This document shows positions 8,005-16,106 of a stretch of 64,000 nt of DNA, in pieces (position 1 is the first letter of the stretch; the number at the start of each line of letters is the position of its first letter). Origin of the DNA: Anaeromyxobacter sp. Fw109-5 (GTDB lineage: Bacteria > Myxococcota > Myxococcia > Myxococcales > Anaeromyxobacteraceae). The stretch covers positions 3,605,001-3,669,000 of the forward strand of contig NC_009675.1 of assembly GCF_000017505.1 (NCBI RefSeq), in the 5' to 3' direction. The position numbers and the translations under genes are program-made. A model generated the notes under the pieces. That model worked only from the letters and a program-made list of their open reading frames with translations. It did not search any database and was not told the DNA's origin.

Positions 8005-10335
8005 ATGTCCCGGTCGCGGCTCGAGCGCGTCTTCGGCACCGTCGTGGCGCTCCGCGGTCCGATCCTCGTGCTCTATGCGCTGCTCGTCCCCGCCGCGGCC
8101 TGGCTGGCGGCGGGCATCCCCTCGGAGGGCGCCATCGATCGGCTGGTCGTGCCGAGCGACCCGGACTTCGTCGCCACGCGCGAGCTCCAGCGCATCTTCC
8201 CGGAGCGTCCCCTCGTCGTGCTGCTGCTCGAGGCGGAGGACCCGTATCGTCCCCGCGTGCTCGCGCAGGCGTCCGCGATCGAGGCGGCGCTGCGCGCGCT
8301 CCCGGGCGTCACCCCCGTCTCGATCCTGGACGCCTACGCCCGGGCGCGCGGCGGGGCGCCGCCGCTCGAGGATCCGGCCACCGCGAAGGCGCTGCGCCGC
8401 TTCGCGACGGGGACGGACTTCTTCCGCCGCCAGGGCCTCGTGGGCGAGGGCTTCCTCGGAGTGGTGGTGACGTTCGAGGCGACCACGCCTCCGGCCCGCG
8501 ACGCCGCCCTCGCCGCCATCGACCGGGCGGTCGAGGGCGCGCGCGGCGACGCGATCGCGCGCGTGCGCCGGGTGGGCGGCCCGTACCTCGAGTCATGGAT
8601 CGAGCGCGAGTCGCGCGACGCCTCGCGGCGCCACTTCCCGGTCTTCGGGCTGCTGGTCGTCGCCGTCGCGCTCTTCCTCTACCGGTCGTGGCGCGCGCTG
8701 CTCGCGATCCTGCTCACCCTCGCCGCGGCGGTGGCGCTCGCGGCGGGCGCCGGGAGGCTGCTCGGCTTCTCGTTCACGGTCGTGTCGGCGATCGTCCCGC
8801 TCACGGTGATGGTCACGACGCTCGCGTCGCTCGTGTACCTCCACTCCCGCTTCGTGGACCAGCCCGAGGGCGTTCCGGTCGAGGCGCACCAGCTCGCCGC
8901 GCTGGCCGGGAAGTTCCTGCCGGTGACGGCCTCGAGCGCCGCCGCCGTCGCCGGCTTCGCCGCGCTCGCGGTCTCCCGCATCCGCCCCATCCGCGAGATG
9001 GGGCTGTGGACGGCGGCGGGGCTCGCGATCGCCTGGGTGGTCGCCTTGACGCTCTTCCCGGCCCTGCAGCGCGCGCTGCGCACGCCCACGCGCCGGTCCG
9101 TCGAGATCCGCGCCCGGCTCTACGAGCGGGTGGCCGGCGCGCTCCCCGCGTTCACCTGGCGCTGGCGGCGGCCGCTCGTCGCGGCGGCGCTCGGCCTCGC
9201 CGCGGCGGGCCTCGTCGCGCTCGTCGGGGTGCCCGGGCGCGTCGCGCCGATGGAGGTCGGCCTCGACGTGCTCCGCTACGTCGATCCGTCGCTGCCCATC
9301 CACGAGGACATGCTGTTCTTCCGGCGCCACGTCTCCGGGCTGAACGTCGCCCGCCTGTGGGTGCGCACGCCCCCGGGGGCGATCACGGATCCGGAGGTGC
9401 TGCGCGCGCTCGACGCGTTCACCACGCGGGTGGAGGCGATCCCCGGCGTGTCCTCGGTGGTCGGCCCGACGTCGCTGCTGCGGCTGCGCCGCTACGCGGC
9501 GGGCGAGCCGGAGGCGCTCCCGCGCGACCCCGCCGCCTTCGCGGAGGCCGTCGCGGATCTCGAGCAGCTCCTCCTCTCCGAGCCGGAGCTGCGCGCCTTC
9601 GTGGACGTCGGGACGCTCGCGAACGCGCAGCTCACCGTGGTGTTCGAGCGAGGCGACGGGCCCGGGGTGGCGGCGCTCGCCCGGGCCGCGCGCGAGGCGT
9701 GGGACCGGACGGCCGCGGAGGCCCCCGCGCTGCGCGGCGCCGAGCTGCGCGTCGCCGGGGAGTCGATCCTCGCCGGCAAGGTGGGCGCGAGCCTCGTCCC
9801 CACGCTCACCGAGAGCTTCGCCATCACCGCCGCGCTGGTGTTCGCGGCGTTCCTCCTGGTCTTCCGCTCCGCCTCGGCGCGGCTCCTCGCGATGATCCCG
9901 TCGCTCTTCGCGATCCTCGTGACCTTTCTCGCCATGCGCCTCGCCGGCGGGTCGCTCGACGTCGCCACCATCCTCGTCGCCACCACCGTGCTCGGCACCA
10001 CCGAGAACGACCAGATCCACTTCTTCCATCACCTGCACGAGGGCGAGGGCTCCGGCGGCCTCGACGGCGCGCTCCGCCACACCCTGCGCGTCTCGGGCCG
10101 GGCGATCGTCTTCGCGACCTTCATCAACGCGGCGGGCTTCCTCGCGCTCGCCCTCTCCGGCTTTCCACCGCTCCGCCAGTTCGGCGTCGTGACGGCGGGC
10201 GCCTTCCTGCTCGCCATGATCGCCGACTTCACCGCGCTGCCCGCCGCGCTCTGGATCGCGCGCGGCGAGGCGCCGGCGACGGCGCCCCCACCCGGCCGCG
10301 GCGCCTCTCCGCGGCGCTACGGCTGGAGAGCGTAG
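8005..10335 (+). CDS. RND/MMPL-family exporter
   Basis: 776 residues with the two-fold RND layout: helix one near residue 20, a large periplasmic loop (residues about 40-215), a block of five helices (215-345), a further helix, a second periplasmic loop (about 410-600), and a final helix block. The helix-four region with TTVLGTTENDQIHFFHH is the acidic proton-relay-like segment of this superfamily. Members of this group export hydrophobic compounds such as hopanoids or lipids. It is divergent from the PhnD-like gene with only 50 bases between the starts, and its last 19 bases overlap the convergent EEP gene. Confidence 0.85.
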   Translation: MSRSRLERVFGTVVALRGPILVLYALLVPAAAWLAAGIPSEGAIDRLVVPSDPDFVATRELQRIFPERPLVVLLLEAEDPYRPRVLAQASAIEAALRALPGVTPVSILDAYARARGGAPPLEDPATAKALRRFATGTDFFRRQGLVGEGFLGVVVTFEATTPPARDAALAAIDRAVEGARGDAIARVRRVGGPYLESWIERESRDASRRHFPVFGLLVVAVALFLYRSWRALLAILLTLAAAVALAAGAGRLLGFSFTVVSAIVPLTVMVTTLASLVYLHSRFVDQPEGVPVEAHQLAALAGKFLPVTASSAAAVAGFAALAVSRIRPIREMGLWTAAGLAIAWVVALTLFPALQRALRTPTRRSVEIRARLYERVAGALPAFTWRWRRPLVAAALGLAAAGLVALVGVPGRVAPMEVGLDVLRYVDPSLPIHEDMLFFRRHVSGLNVARLWVRTPPGAITDPEVLRALDAFTTRVEAIPGVSSVVGPTSLLRLRRYAAGEPEALPRDPAAFAEAVADLEQLLLSEPELRAFVDVGTLANAQLTVVFERGDGPGVAALARAAREAWDRTAAEAPALRGAELRVAGESILAGKVGASLVPTLTESFAITAALVFAAFLLVFRSASARLLAMIPSLFAILVTFLAMRLAGGSLDVATILVATTVLGTTENDQIHFFHHLHEGEGSGGLDGALRHTLRVSGRAIVFATFINAAGFLALALSGFPPLRQFGVVTAGAFLLAMIADFTALPAALWIARGEAPATAPPPGRGASPRRYGWRA

Positions 10336-11480
10336 AACCGCGGCTCGACGTAGCGCAGCTTCGCGACGACGCCGGCGTGATCCGACGGCCACATGCCCGT
10401 GGCGGTGAGATCGGCGGGCTCGTCGCCCACGACGGTCGCGTCCAGGGCCACGAACGGAGGCGTGAACAGGACGAGGTCGATGCGCTCGTCGAACGGCGGA
10501 GAGGCGGTGTCCCTGAGGAGCGGGTCGTTCGAGCAGCAGGTGTACCCCGGGCCCTCGGCGCCGGACTCCACCCACGCGTCCGCGAGCACCGAGGTGAGCT
10601 CCACGTACGGCGCCGAGCCGGGCTGCGCGTTGAAGTCGCCGACCGCGACGACGGGGAGCGGCGAGGCCTCGACGAGGTCCACGAGCTCTCCGGCCTGGGC
10701 GAGGCGAACCGCGGGCACGAACGCCTCGAGGTGCGTGTTGAGGAACCGGAACCACTCGCCCTCGTACTTCACGTCCACGCCCGTCCAGCCGCGCACGTAG
10801 TCGAACGCGAGCACCGGCGCCGCCGGGTCGCCGATGACGATGGGCACCGTCGCGTCGAAGTGGCCGGCGCTGGCGTTCGACCACTGCACGTCGCGGCGCA
10901 CCAGGATCGCGTCCCGGTCCGTGATGCGGAGGTCGAGCAGCTCGAGCGGCTCGAGGGACACCGGGACCGTCAGCTCGAGGTCGGCGTTCTCGACGACCGC
11001 GGCGAGGTCGTAGCGCAGCCCTCGGTCGGCCAGCGCGGCGAGCAGGATCGCGAGGAAGTCGTACGCCACCTCCTGCGCGTCGGGCGGCGCGCCGAGATAG
11101 GCGTCCGGGGGCGACTCCGTGCGCCAGAGCGCCGCCTCCTGCAGCCCGATCGCCACCGGCCGGGTCGCCGCGACCTGATCGGCGATCGCCTCCGCGCGCT
11201 CGGGGAAGTCGGTCAGCTGGAGCGTCGCCCACGCCTGCGCCGCGAGCACCGGGAGGAGCTCGGGCGGCGCCGAGAGGAACGCCTCGACGTCGGTGCCGAC
11301 GTACAGATTCTGGTCCATCACCGTCACGGTCTTGTTCCCACCGGCGTTCCCCCGCGCGACCGCGGCCCCGCTGATCGCGGCGGACGCCGCCTGCGGCGCC
11401 GTGGAGTCCGAGGCTGCCGGGCCGCAGGCGAGCAGCGCGCCGGCGGCGGCGAGGACGGGCAGAGCGATCCGGACGTGCAT
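10317..11480 (-). CDS. secreted endonuclease/exonuclease/phosphatase-fold lipoprotein
   Basis: 387 residues. A lipoprotein signal (AGALLAC) precedes a complete EEP-domain set of motifs: MDQNLYVG (metal Asn), GLQEAAL (metal Glu), NTHLEAF (His), VAVGDFNAQP (Asp/Asn), IDLVLF and the final SDHAGV. This fold includes DNase I-like nucleases, sphingomyelinases and inositol phosphatases; export suggests an extracellular phosphodiesterase. AGGAGG precedes the ATG. A CC pair (GYTCCSND) may form a disulfide. The stop codon lies inside the 3' end of the convergent RND gene. Confidence 0.85.
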   Translation of the reverse strand: MHVRIALPVLAAAGALLACGPAASDSTAPQAASAAISGAAVARGNAGGNKTVTVMDQNLYVGTDVEAFLSAPPELLPVLAAQAWATLQLTDFPERAEAIADQVAATRPVAIGLQEAALWRTESPPDAYLGAPPDAQEVAYDFLAILLAALADRGLRYDLAAVVENADLELTVPVSLEPLELLDLRITDRDAILVRRDVQWSNASAGHFDATVPIVIGDPAAPVLAFDYVRGWTGVDVKYEGEWFRFLNTHLEAFVPAVRLAQAGELVDLVEASPLPVVAVGDFNAQPGSAPYVELTSVLADAWVESGAEGPGYTCCSNDPLLRDTASPPFDERIDLVLFTPPFVALDATVVGDEPADLTATGMWPSDHAGVVAKLRYVEPRFYALQP

Positions 11481-11737
11481 GACGACACCTCCTGTGAAGG
11501 GCGGCAGCACGGTAGCGCCACCTCGCGCGTCCGCGAGGACGCCGGGACGGGCCTGCCCCACGCGGCGCGCCCCACCGGGTCGCGCCAGCGCGGGAGCGCC
11601 GTCCAGCTCACCCGCGTCCCCTCGGAGGGCCCTCCCTCCGAAGCTCCCCGGGGCGGGGCCCGGCGAGGAAAGCGCGGGGGGTAGCATGTGAAGGCAGTCG
11701 CGCTCGAGCGCGCCGCGCAGCGAGAGGAGGAGTCGCG

Positions 11738-12190
11738 ATGACCGCCTGGACGAGGATCCTGTGTGCGGTGGACTTCTCGGAGGGCGCGCGGCAGGCGCTC
11801 GCGGACGCGGCGGACCTCGCCCGGCGCCACGGCGCGGAGCTGACGCTGCTGCACGTATGGGAGGCGCCGCACGCGGTCGCGACCATGGCGGTGGTGGCGT
11901 GGCCGGTGCCCACCGGGGCCGAGGCCGAGGAGCTCGCCGCCGAGCTGGAGCGGTGGAAGCAGGAGGCGGAGCGGCTCGCGGGTACGCGGGTGCGGATCGC
12001 CTTCGGCCACGGCGCGCCGGGCGCCGCCATCGTGCGCATGGCGGAAGCGGGGCGGTTCGACGTCGTCGTCGTCGGCACGCGCCGGCACGGCCTCGCGCGC
12101 GCGCTGCTCGGCTCGGTGGCCGAGCACGTGGTGCGCCACGCGCCGTGTCCGGTGCTGGTCGCCCGGCCGCCTCCGGATTGGGGCGACTGA
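11738..12190 (+). CDS. universal stress protein, UspA family
   Basis: 150 residues with the single Usp fold: RILCAVDFSEGARQAL at the N-terminus and the nucleotide-binding signature GTRRHGLARALLGSVAEHV (GxxxxG...GS) near residues 112-130, followed by HAPCPVLVA. The intact Gly/Ser motif predicts ATP binding. A very good GAGGAGG site precedes the ATG. It stands alone between a divergent EEP gene and a 404-base gap. Confidence 0.92.
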   Translation: MTAWTRILCAVDFSEGARQALADAADLARRHGAELTLLHVWEAPHAVATMAVVAWPVPTGAEAEELAAELERWKQEAERLAGTRVRIAFGHGAPGAAIVRMAEAGRFDVVVVGTRRHGLARALLGSVAEHVVRHAPCPVLVARPPPDWGD

Positions 12191-12594
12191 CGCGGTCACA
12201 GGGTTGTTCAGAATGCCGGGGACCGAGCCAGGCGAGCGAGACGCGAGCAGCGCAAGGCGCGACGACCGAGCATGGCCGCAGGCCATGTAAGGGAGGAGCA
12301 ACGCAGCGATGCGACACGGATCGTTCGCCGCGGCGACGCAGCCCTCTGCACGGGCGCGCCGCGGAGGTTGAACTGCTCGTCGCGGACGGGTATGGTGGGC
12401 CCGTGGTCCTCTCGAGCGCGCGCTCCTATCGATTTACCTGCCCCCCGCCCCGGCCTGGGCGCTGGGTGGGCTTCCGCGCGTAGCGAGGACCCTCCCGCAC
12501 ATCGAGATCGCTCGGGCCAGGACGGGGGGGAAACGCAGACTCCCTCTCCCCTGCCGCCGCATCGCCGGCGGCCCCTTCGCCCGAGGAATCCGAC
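12191..12594. other. intergenic region with hairpins upstream of the DAHP synthase gene
   Basis: 404 bases without a convincing gene. A perfect 7-bp stem lies at 12271-12287 (CATGGCC-GCA-GGCCATG) and another at 12553-12572 (GCCGCCG paired with CGGCGGC), the latter 22 bases before the synthase start. I saw no leader peptide rich in aromatic codons. Confidence 0.5.
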
Positions 12595-14022
12595 GTGAAC
12601 GACGAACGACAGAAACGAACCTCCCTGCCCGAGTGCATGACGCTGCGCGACGTGCGCACGTCGATCGACGAGGTGGACCGGCGCATCGTGGCGCTCCTCG
12701 CGGAGCGGCGCGGGTACGCGCTGCAGGCCGCGCGCTTCAAGAGCGCCGCCGACGGCGTGAAGGACCCTTCGCGCGAGGAGCAGGTCATCGCGAACGTGCG
12801 GGCGCTCGCCGGCGAGGAGGGCATCGAGCCCGACCTCGTCGAGATGCTCTACCGCGACATGATCGCGGGCTTCGTGCGCGTCGAGCTCGCGTCCGGCGGC
12901 CACCGCGCGCCGCCGGTGATCGAGAACGTCAACGTCGCCGCCTTCGACGCGATGCTCCCGCCGGAGGAGGTGAAGCTCCGCATCCCGGTGTCCGAGCGGG
13001 CCGCGCGGACGGTCGTCGAGGGGCGCCGCACCGTGGAGGCGATCCTCGACCGGACGGATCCGCGCCTGCTCGTGGTGGTCGGCCCCTGCTCGATCCACGA
13101 CCCCGTCGCCGGGCTCGACTACGCCCACCGCCTGCGCGCGCTGGCGGACGAGCTCTCCGACACGCTCTACCTCGTGATGCGCGTCTACTTCGAGAAGCCG
13201 CGCACGTCGGTGGGCTGGGAGGGGCTCACGAACGATCCGCACATGAACGACTCCTTCCAGGTGAAGGAGGGCATGGAGCGGGCGCGCCGGTTCCTGCTCG
13301 AGGTGAGCGATCTGGGCCTGCCCACCGGGACGGAGGCGCTCGATCCCATCTCCCCGCACTACCGCGGCGACCTCGTCACCTGGACCGCCATCGGGGCGCG
13401 CACCTCGGAGTCGCAGACGCACCGCAACCTCGCCTCCGGGCTCTCCACGCCCGTCGGGTTCAAGAACGGCACCGACGGCGAGGTGGACGGCGCGGTGAAC
13501 GCCATCCTGGCCGCGGCCCGGCCCCACGCTTTCCTGGGCATCAACGACCAGGGACGCTCCGCCGTGATCCGCACGCGCGGCAACCGCCACGGCCACCTGG
13601 TGCTGCGCGGCGGCGGCGGCCGGCCCAACTTCGACAGCGTCTCGGTGGCCATCGCCGAGCAGGCGCTCGCGAAGGCGGGACTCCCGCAGACGATCGTCAT
13701 CGACTGCTCGCACGCGAACTCCTGGAAGAAGCCGGAGCTCCAGCCGCTCGTCCTGCGCGACGTGGCGAGCCAGCTCCGCCAGGGGAACCGGTCCATCGCG
13801 GGGATCATGCTGGAGAGCTTCCTCGAGCAGGGGAGCCAGCCGATGTCGGCCGATCCGGCGCAGCTCCGCTACGGCCGCTCGGTCACGGACCCTTGCCTCG
13901 GCTGGGACGAGACCGCCGCGGCGCTCCGCGAGGCGCGCAGCCTGCTGCGCGGCGTGGTGGAGGAGCGGCGTCGGGCCGCCGACGCGCCGCCATCGGCGTC
14001 GCCTCGCGCCGCGGCGAGCTGA
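12595..14022 (+). CDS. chorismate mutase-like domain fused to type I-alpha DAHP synthase
   Basis: 475 residues. Residues about 13-100 are an AroQ/PchB-type helical domain (ECMTLRDVRTSIDEVDRRIV, AARFK, VEMLYRDMIAGFVRVE). Residues about 115-460 are an AroF/G/H-type 3-deoxy-D-arabino-heptulosonate-7-phosphate synthase: VVVGPCSIHDP, EKPRTSVGWEGL, IGARTSESQTHR, GFKNGTDG, LRGGGGRPN, IDCSHANS and ESFLEQGSQ. It joins erythrose-4-phosphate and phosphoenolpyruvate, the first step of aromatic biosynthesis. The N-terminal domain probably gives allosteric control or mutase activity. GTG start with GAGGA upstream; monocistronic. Confidence 0.9.
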   Translation: MNDERQKRTSLPECMTLRDVRTSIDEVDRRIVALLAERRGYALQAARFKSAADGVKDPSREEQVIANVRALAGEEGIEPDLVEMLYRDMIAGFVRVELASGGHRAPPVIENVNVAAFDAMLPPEEVKLRIPVSERAARTVVEGRRTVEAILDRTDPRLLVVVGPCSIHDPVAGLDYAHRLRALADELSDTLYLVMRVYFEKPRTSVGWEGLTNDPHMNDSFQVKEGMERARRFLLEVSDLGLPTGTEALDPISPHYRGDLVTWTAIGARTSESQTHRNLASGLSTPVGFKNGTDGEVDGAVNAILAAARPHAFLGINDQGRSAVIRTRGNRHGHLVLRGGGGRPNFDSVSVAIAEQALAKAGLPQTIVIDCSHANSWKKPELQPLVLRDVASQLRQGNRSIAGIMLESFLEQGSQPMSADPAQLRYGRSVTDPCLGWDETAAALREARSLLRGVVEERRRAADAPPSASPRAAAS

Positions 14023-14345
14023 GTCGGCAGGCCGTCGTCGAAGAACGACGCTCGACGGGGCCGTTCGGCCCGGCGTAGCCGCCGCGAAGCGGCGCCGATG
14101 TAGAGGGCCCCGCCTGAAGCCGCTCGCCCTGAGCCTGTGAAGGGCGAGCGGCGCCCGCTGGGGGTTCGTACACGAGCTCACGATGAGCGGGGGCGGGCGC
14201 GCGCAGCAGCTTCGAGATCCCCGGGGCTCGTCCTCCGGGCGGAGACGCTGAGCCGCGCTCAATTCCAGCGAGGTCGTTCGGCTTGACGGAGCGTCTCGCG
14301 ACTGCCATCTTCTTCGATGTGATCCACGCTGGGTCCCAGACGCGA
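14023..14345. other. intergenic region carrying a REP-like element
   Basis: After the DAHP synthase stop there is a GC-rich stretch with several small inverted repeats, the dispersed palindromic element described separately at 14120-14191, and then a less GC-rich stretch leading into the MetRS leader. No gene is supported. Confidence 0.5.
14120..14191 (-). repeat. REP-like dispersed palindromic repeat, copy 1
   Basis: 14120-14151 is a palindrome (CCGCTCGCCCTGAGCCTGT followed by GAAGGGCGAGCGG), followed by a second block containing GAGCTCACGATGAGCGGG. The whole matches, in reverse orientation and with small differences, the element at 26826-26896. It lacks one C present in the other copy. Confidence 0.7.
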
Positions 14346-14405
14346 ATGGCGATGATGAGCGCCCTGCCTGCCGGGGCTGCCGTGCCGCTCGCCGTCTGCG
14401 TCTGA
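14346..14405 (+). CDS. possible Met-rich leader peptide of the MetRS gene
   Basis: A 19-codon ORF, MAMMSALPAGAAVPLAVCV, with three Met among the first four codons. It ends 31 bases before the alternative hairpins that precede the methionyl-tRNA synthetase gene. Codons for the amino acid charged by the downstream enzyme, placed before alternative hairpins, are the classic arrangement for transcription attenuation. However, no good ribosome-binding site is visible, so this is a hypothesis. Confidence 0.35.
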   Translation: MAMMSALPAGAAVPLAVCV

Positions 14406-14435
14406 TCCGTCACGACGCTCACGTCTCGAGCCGAC

Positions 14436-14486
14436 CGGCCGCCCTCTGGGGCGGCCGTCGTGTTTCGGCCTCCACAGAGGGCGGCC
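14436..14486 (+). promoter_or_regulatory. mutually exclusive hairpins upstream of the MetRS gene
   Basis: The segment 14436-14448 can pair with 14450-14457 (8-bp CGGCCGCC stem, then TCGTGTTT) or, as GGCCGCCCTCTG at 14437-14448, with the exact 12-base complement CAGAGGGCGGCC at 14475-14486. The two pairings exclude each other. The second ends eight bases before the AAGGAG site of the synthetase, so either termination or masking of translation could result. Confidence 0.5.
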
Positions 14487-14505
14487 CCTCCCCGAAGGAG
14501 CCGCC

Positions 14506-16080
14506 ATGACCGACGCAGCGCAGGAGACGTCCTACGTCACCACCTCCATTCCGTACGTCAACGCGAACCCTCACCTGGGATTCGCGCTCGAGCTCTGCGT
14601 CGCGGACGCGTTTGCGCGACACCGTCGTGCGCGCGGACGCCGCGTCCGCTTCGTCACCGGGACCGATGATCACAGCCTGAAGAACGTGATCGCCGCCGAG
14701 CGCGCGGGAGTTCCGACCGCGCAGTGGGTGGCAGACCACGCTGCGGCGTTCGAGGCGCTGAACGGCGCGCTCGGCATCTCCGCGAACGAGTTCCAGCGTA
14801 CGAGCGCGAGCCCCGCGCACGGTCCAGCCGTTCGCGCTCTGTGGGAGGCGTGCGCCCGACGCGGCGACCTGTACCGGAGACCGTACCGCGGGCAGTACTG
14901 CGTCGGGTGCGAACGGTTCTACGAGCCGGAGGAGCTCGCGAACGGTCGCTGCCCCGAGCACGACGCCCCGCTCGAGACGATCGAGGAGACCAACTGGTTC
15001 TTCCGGCTGTCGCGCCACGCCGACGTGGTGCGCGAGGCGATCGAATCGGGGAGGCTTCGCATCGTTCATGAAGGCGCGCGCGAGGAGACCCTGGCTTTCC
15101 TTCGCGGCCCCGTGCGCGACATCTCGGTCTCGCGATCGGCCGCCCGCGCGAGAGGGTGGGGGCTCCCCGTGCCAGCGGACCCTTCGCAGGTGGTCTGGGT
15201 CTGGTTCGACGCTCTGTGCGGCTACCTCGCGGCGCTCGGATACGGAGGGATCGACGCCGGCCTCCTCGACGCCTTCTGGTGCGGTGACGGCGAGCGCGTC
15301 CACGTCATCGGCAAGGGAATCGCGCGGTTCCACGCGGTGTACTGGCCCGCGTTTCTGGAGTCGGCGGGGCTGCCATGGCCGACGGACCTGCTCGTGCACG
15401 GGTACGTCACGGTGGAAGGCGAGAAGATCAGCAAGTCGGGACGAACGATCGATCCCGCGCCGCTGATCGCGGAGTACGGGGCGGACGCCGTGCGGTACTT
15501 CCTGCTCCGACACATCCGGACGGCACGGGACGGCGACTTCAGCATCGCGCGGTTCCGCCAGGCACACGACGCGGAGCTCGCGAACGGGCTCGGCAATCTG
15601 GCGAGCCGCATCCTGGCGCTCGTGGCGAAGCTGACGAACGGTCTCGTACCCGCTCCGGGCGTGGAGCTCGCCCGGGACGAGGACCTTCGACGAGAGGCCC
15701 TGAAGCTTCCTTCGGAAGTCGACGACGCGGTCGACCGCTTGTCCCTGGACGGTGCGCTCTCGGCCATCTTCAGACTCGTCGACGCGACGAACCGGTTCCT
15801 TACGATCGCCGCACCGTGGGAACACGCGCGTGAAGGACGAGCCGCGCTCGCCGCTGCCACGTTGAGGACCGCGCTCGAGGCGCTCCATGTGATCGCCCGT
15901 GAGCTGGCGCCGTTTCTGCCGGCGACGTCCGAGGACCTACGGAGGCGCCTCGAGGCACCGCCCCTCGAGGACCAGGTCGGCTGGAACGCCCTGCCGACCG
16001 GGCGCCCCCTATCGAAAGGTCCGCCGTTGTTCCGGCGGACCGGGGAGAGAGTCACGCCGCCGCGCGCCTACGGACCGTGA
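14506..16080 (+). CDS. divergent methionyl-tRNA synthetase
   Basis: 524 residues of class I aminoacyl-tRNA synthetase: YVNANPHLGFAL (HIGH-type motif changed to HLGF), FVTGTDDHSLKN, a short Cys-containing knob (YCVGCERFYEPEEL ... CPEH), WVWFDALCGY, HVIGKGIARFHAVYWPAF and EKISKSGRTIDP (KMSKS type). The C-terminal tRNA-binding (EMAP-like) domain of longer enzymes is absent. It would attach Met to tRNA in the cytoplasm. It is not the usual proteobacterial MetG sequence and may be a second, perhaps transferred and resistance-type enzyme; its codons are slightly less GC-biased than its neighbours. AAGGAG precedes the ATG. Confidence 0.82.
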   Translation: MTDAAQETSYVTTSIPYVNANPHLGFALELCVADAFARHRRARGRRVRFVTGTDDHSLKNVIAAERAGVPTAQWVADHAAAFEALNGALGISANEFQRTSASPAHGPAVRALWEACARRGDLYRRPYRGQYCVGCERFYEPEELANGRCPEHDAPLETIEETNWFFRLSRHADVVREAIESGRLRIVHEGAREETLAFLRGPVRDISVSRSAARARGWGLPVPADPSQVVWVWFDALCGYLAALGYGGIDAGLLDAFWCGDGERVHVIGKGIARFHAVYWPAFLESAGLPWPTDLLVHGYVTVEGEKISKSGRTIDPAPLIAEYGADAVRYFLLRHIRTARDGDFSIARFRQAHDAELANGLGNLASRILALVAKLTNGLVPAPGVELARDEDLRREALKLPSEVDDAVDRLSLDGALSAIFRLVDATNRFLTIAAPWEHAREGRAALAAATLRTALEALHVIARELAPFLPATSEDLRRRLEAPPLEDQVGWNALPTGRPLSKGPPLFRRTGERVTPPRAYGP

Positions 16081-16106
16081 CTGGACCGCGGCATGCGAAA
16101 CGTCGG

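Noticed and set aside
8593-11232. An 879-codon minus-strand frame under the RND exporter
   Set aside because: Opposite strand of clear RND and EEP genes, with RGE-rich shadow composition.
12272-12598. Possible leader peptide or small gene before the DAHP synthase
   Set aside because: No enrichment of Phe, Tyr or Trp codons, no ribosome-binding site, and it overlaps the synthase start.
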